DNA of 64,000 nucleotides from Paenibacillus sp. PL91 (GTDB lineage Bacteria; Bacillota; Bacilli; Paenibacillales; Paenibacillaceae): assembly GCF_012935325.2 (NCBI RefSeq), contig NZ_JABBYG020000003.1, positions 434,001 through 498,000 of the forward strand. Reading direction: 5' to 3'. The notes beneath the pieces were generated by a model that had not been told where the DNA came from, ran no database searches, and saw only the letters and a program-made list of their open reading frames with translations. Both the position numbers and the translations under genes were made by a program. Within the stretch, counting starts at the first letter, position 1; the number at the start of each line of letters is the position of its first letter. Shown here piece after piece: positions 63,392 through 64,000 of this stretch.

Positions 63392-64000
63392 TGCGTTCCC
63401 CTCCCGTTACTTCCAAAAATTGATCTTCAAGCGTTTTGACTTGTGCGCGTATGCCGTATACTTTAATGCCCGCTGATACTAGCGAAGCATTAATTGCAGC
63501 TGTGCTTTCCTTGTCCGCCTCGATAGCGAGTGTATTCTCGCCCTCAAGTTCCCCTGCAAATCCGGCAGCTTGAATAACCTCAATGGCACTCTGAGGACGA
63601 TCGACCTCGATGACAACGCGCGTATTTATTTTGGCTGCATGCTCGCCGCGTATCGTTCTGACGTCGATCAGCTTGCCGTTTTGGATAATGGCGACGCGGT
63701 CGCACATCAGCTCCATTTCGGACAACAAATGGCTCGATACGAATACGGCAATGCCTTCCTCCTTGGAGAGCAGACGCAAGTAATCACGCAGCTCGCGTAT
63801 GCCTGCAGGGTCGAGACCATTAGTAGGCTCATCCAAAATAAGAAGCTGCGGTTTATGTAAGATGGCCTGCGCAACGCCCAGACGCTGCCGCATGCCAAGC
63901 GAATAGGTTTTTACCTTGTCGCGAATTCGCCCTTCAAGGCCTACAAGCTTCACGACCTCATTGACACGATGCTCTGTAATGCCTGGAATCATGCGCGCAT
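63384..64000 (-). CDS. ABC transporter ATP-binding protein (5' end beyond window)
   Basis: About 205 residues visible; the frame stays open to the window edge, so the N-terminus with Walker A is missing. Seen are the signature YSLGMRQRLGVAQAI, Walker B LLILDEPTNGLDP, the H-loop SSHLLSEME and a C-terminal domain (IEADKESTAAINASLV). An ATG at 63992 is internal, not the true start. Partner of the permease at 62597-63391. Confidence 0.93.
   Translation of the reverse strand, partial: ARMIPGITEHRVNEVVKLVGLEGRIRDKVKTYSLGMRQRLGVAQAILHKPQLLILDEPTNGLDPAGIRELRDYLRLLSKEEGIAVFVSSHLLSEMELMCDRVAIIQNGKLIDVRTIRGEHAAKINTRVVIEVDRPQSAIEVIQAAGFAGELEGENTLAIEADKESTAAINASLVSAGIKVYGIRAQVKTLEDQFLEVTGGERIG

Overview
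The window looks like chromosomal DNA of a spore-forming Gram-positive bacterium of the Paenibacillus type. It carries homologues of the Bacillus cortex morphogenetic protein CmpA and of an H-type small acid-soluble spore protein, strong AGGAGG-type ribosome binding sites with many GTG/TTG starts, CcpA-like cre sites, and carbohydrate ABC importers without their own ATPase. Species assignment is inference. Almost everything left of 58.3 kb is on the minus strand.

1-20 kb is a glycan (most likely alpha-mannoside) utilisation region with two parallel units. Unit 1 (minus, 7.2 to <1 kb): solute-binding lipoprotein, two permeases, a GntR/LacI-type regulator and a GH38 alpha-mannosidase that leaves the window at base 1. 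Unit 2 (minus, 20 to 7.6 kb): GntR/LacI-type regulator, secreted PHP-family metallohydrolase, then a probable six-gene operon of two permeases, binding lipoprotein, GH92 alpha-mannosidase and two tandem GxGYxYP lipoproteins. Consensus promoters, two cre sites and repeated AT-rich operator-like elements sit where control would be expected.

20-34.5 kb holds housekeeping and small genes: an L,D-transpeptidase, an AraC regulator, an oxidoreductase, eight tRNA genes including a perfectly duplicated 347-bp Leu-Lys-Glu block, SprT-like protein, CmpA, a nitroreductase with an Rrf2 regulator and a set of operator-like dyads, a thioredoxin-like/metallo-hydrolase/Tex group, DedA, a membrane cupredoxin, a spore protein, and cardiolipin synthase.

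34.6-60.9 kb is a large surface-glycan locus. It has a WbaP-type initiating transferase, two rhamnosyltransferase-like GT2 enzymes, rmlB and rmlD, a frameshifted rmlC, then an AT-rich block from about 40.45 to 58.6 kb. That block holds a second rmlC, GtrA, a 3-amino-sugar acetyltransferase, a GtrB-like transferase, an aminotransferase, a GT-C-like membrane protein, a FdtA/QdtA-like isomerase, rmlA, three GT4 proteins (one with two catalytic domains), a coiled-coil methyltransferase, a Wzm/Wzt ABC exporter, and manC-gmd-rmd for GDP-D-rhamnose. A divergent O-antigen-ligase-type membrane protein follows. Gene content resembles S-layer glycan (slg) clusters of Gram-positives: a D-rhamnose/L-rhamnose chain exported by ABC transporter, decorated with Fuc3NAc or Qui3NAc, and transferred to an acceptor outside the membrane.

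60.9-64 kb carries an M23 peptidase with a bactofilin (cell-wall shape pair) and an ABC-2 transporter whose ATPase gene runs off the right end.
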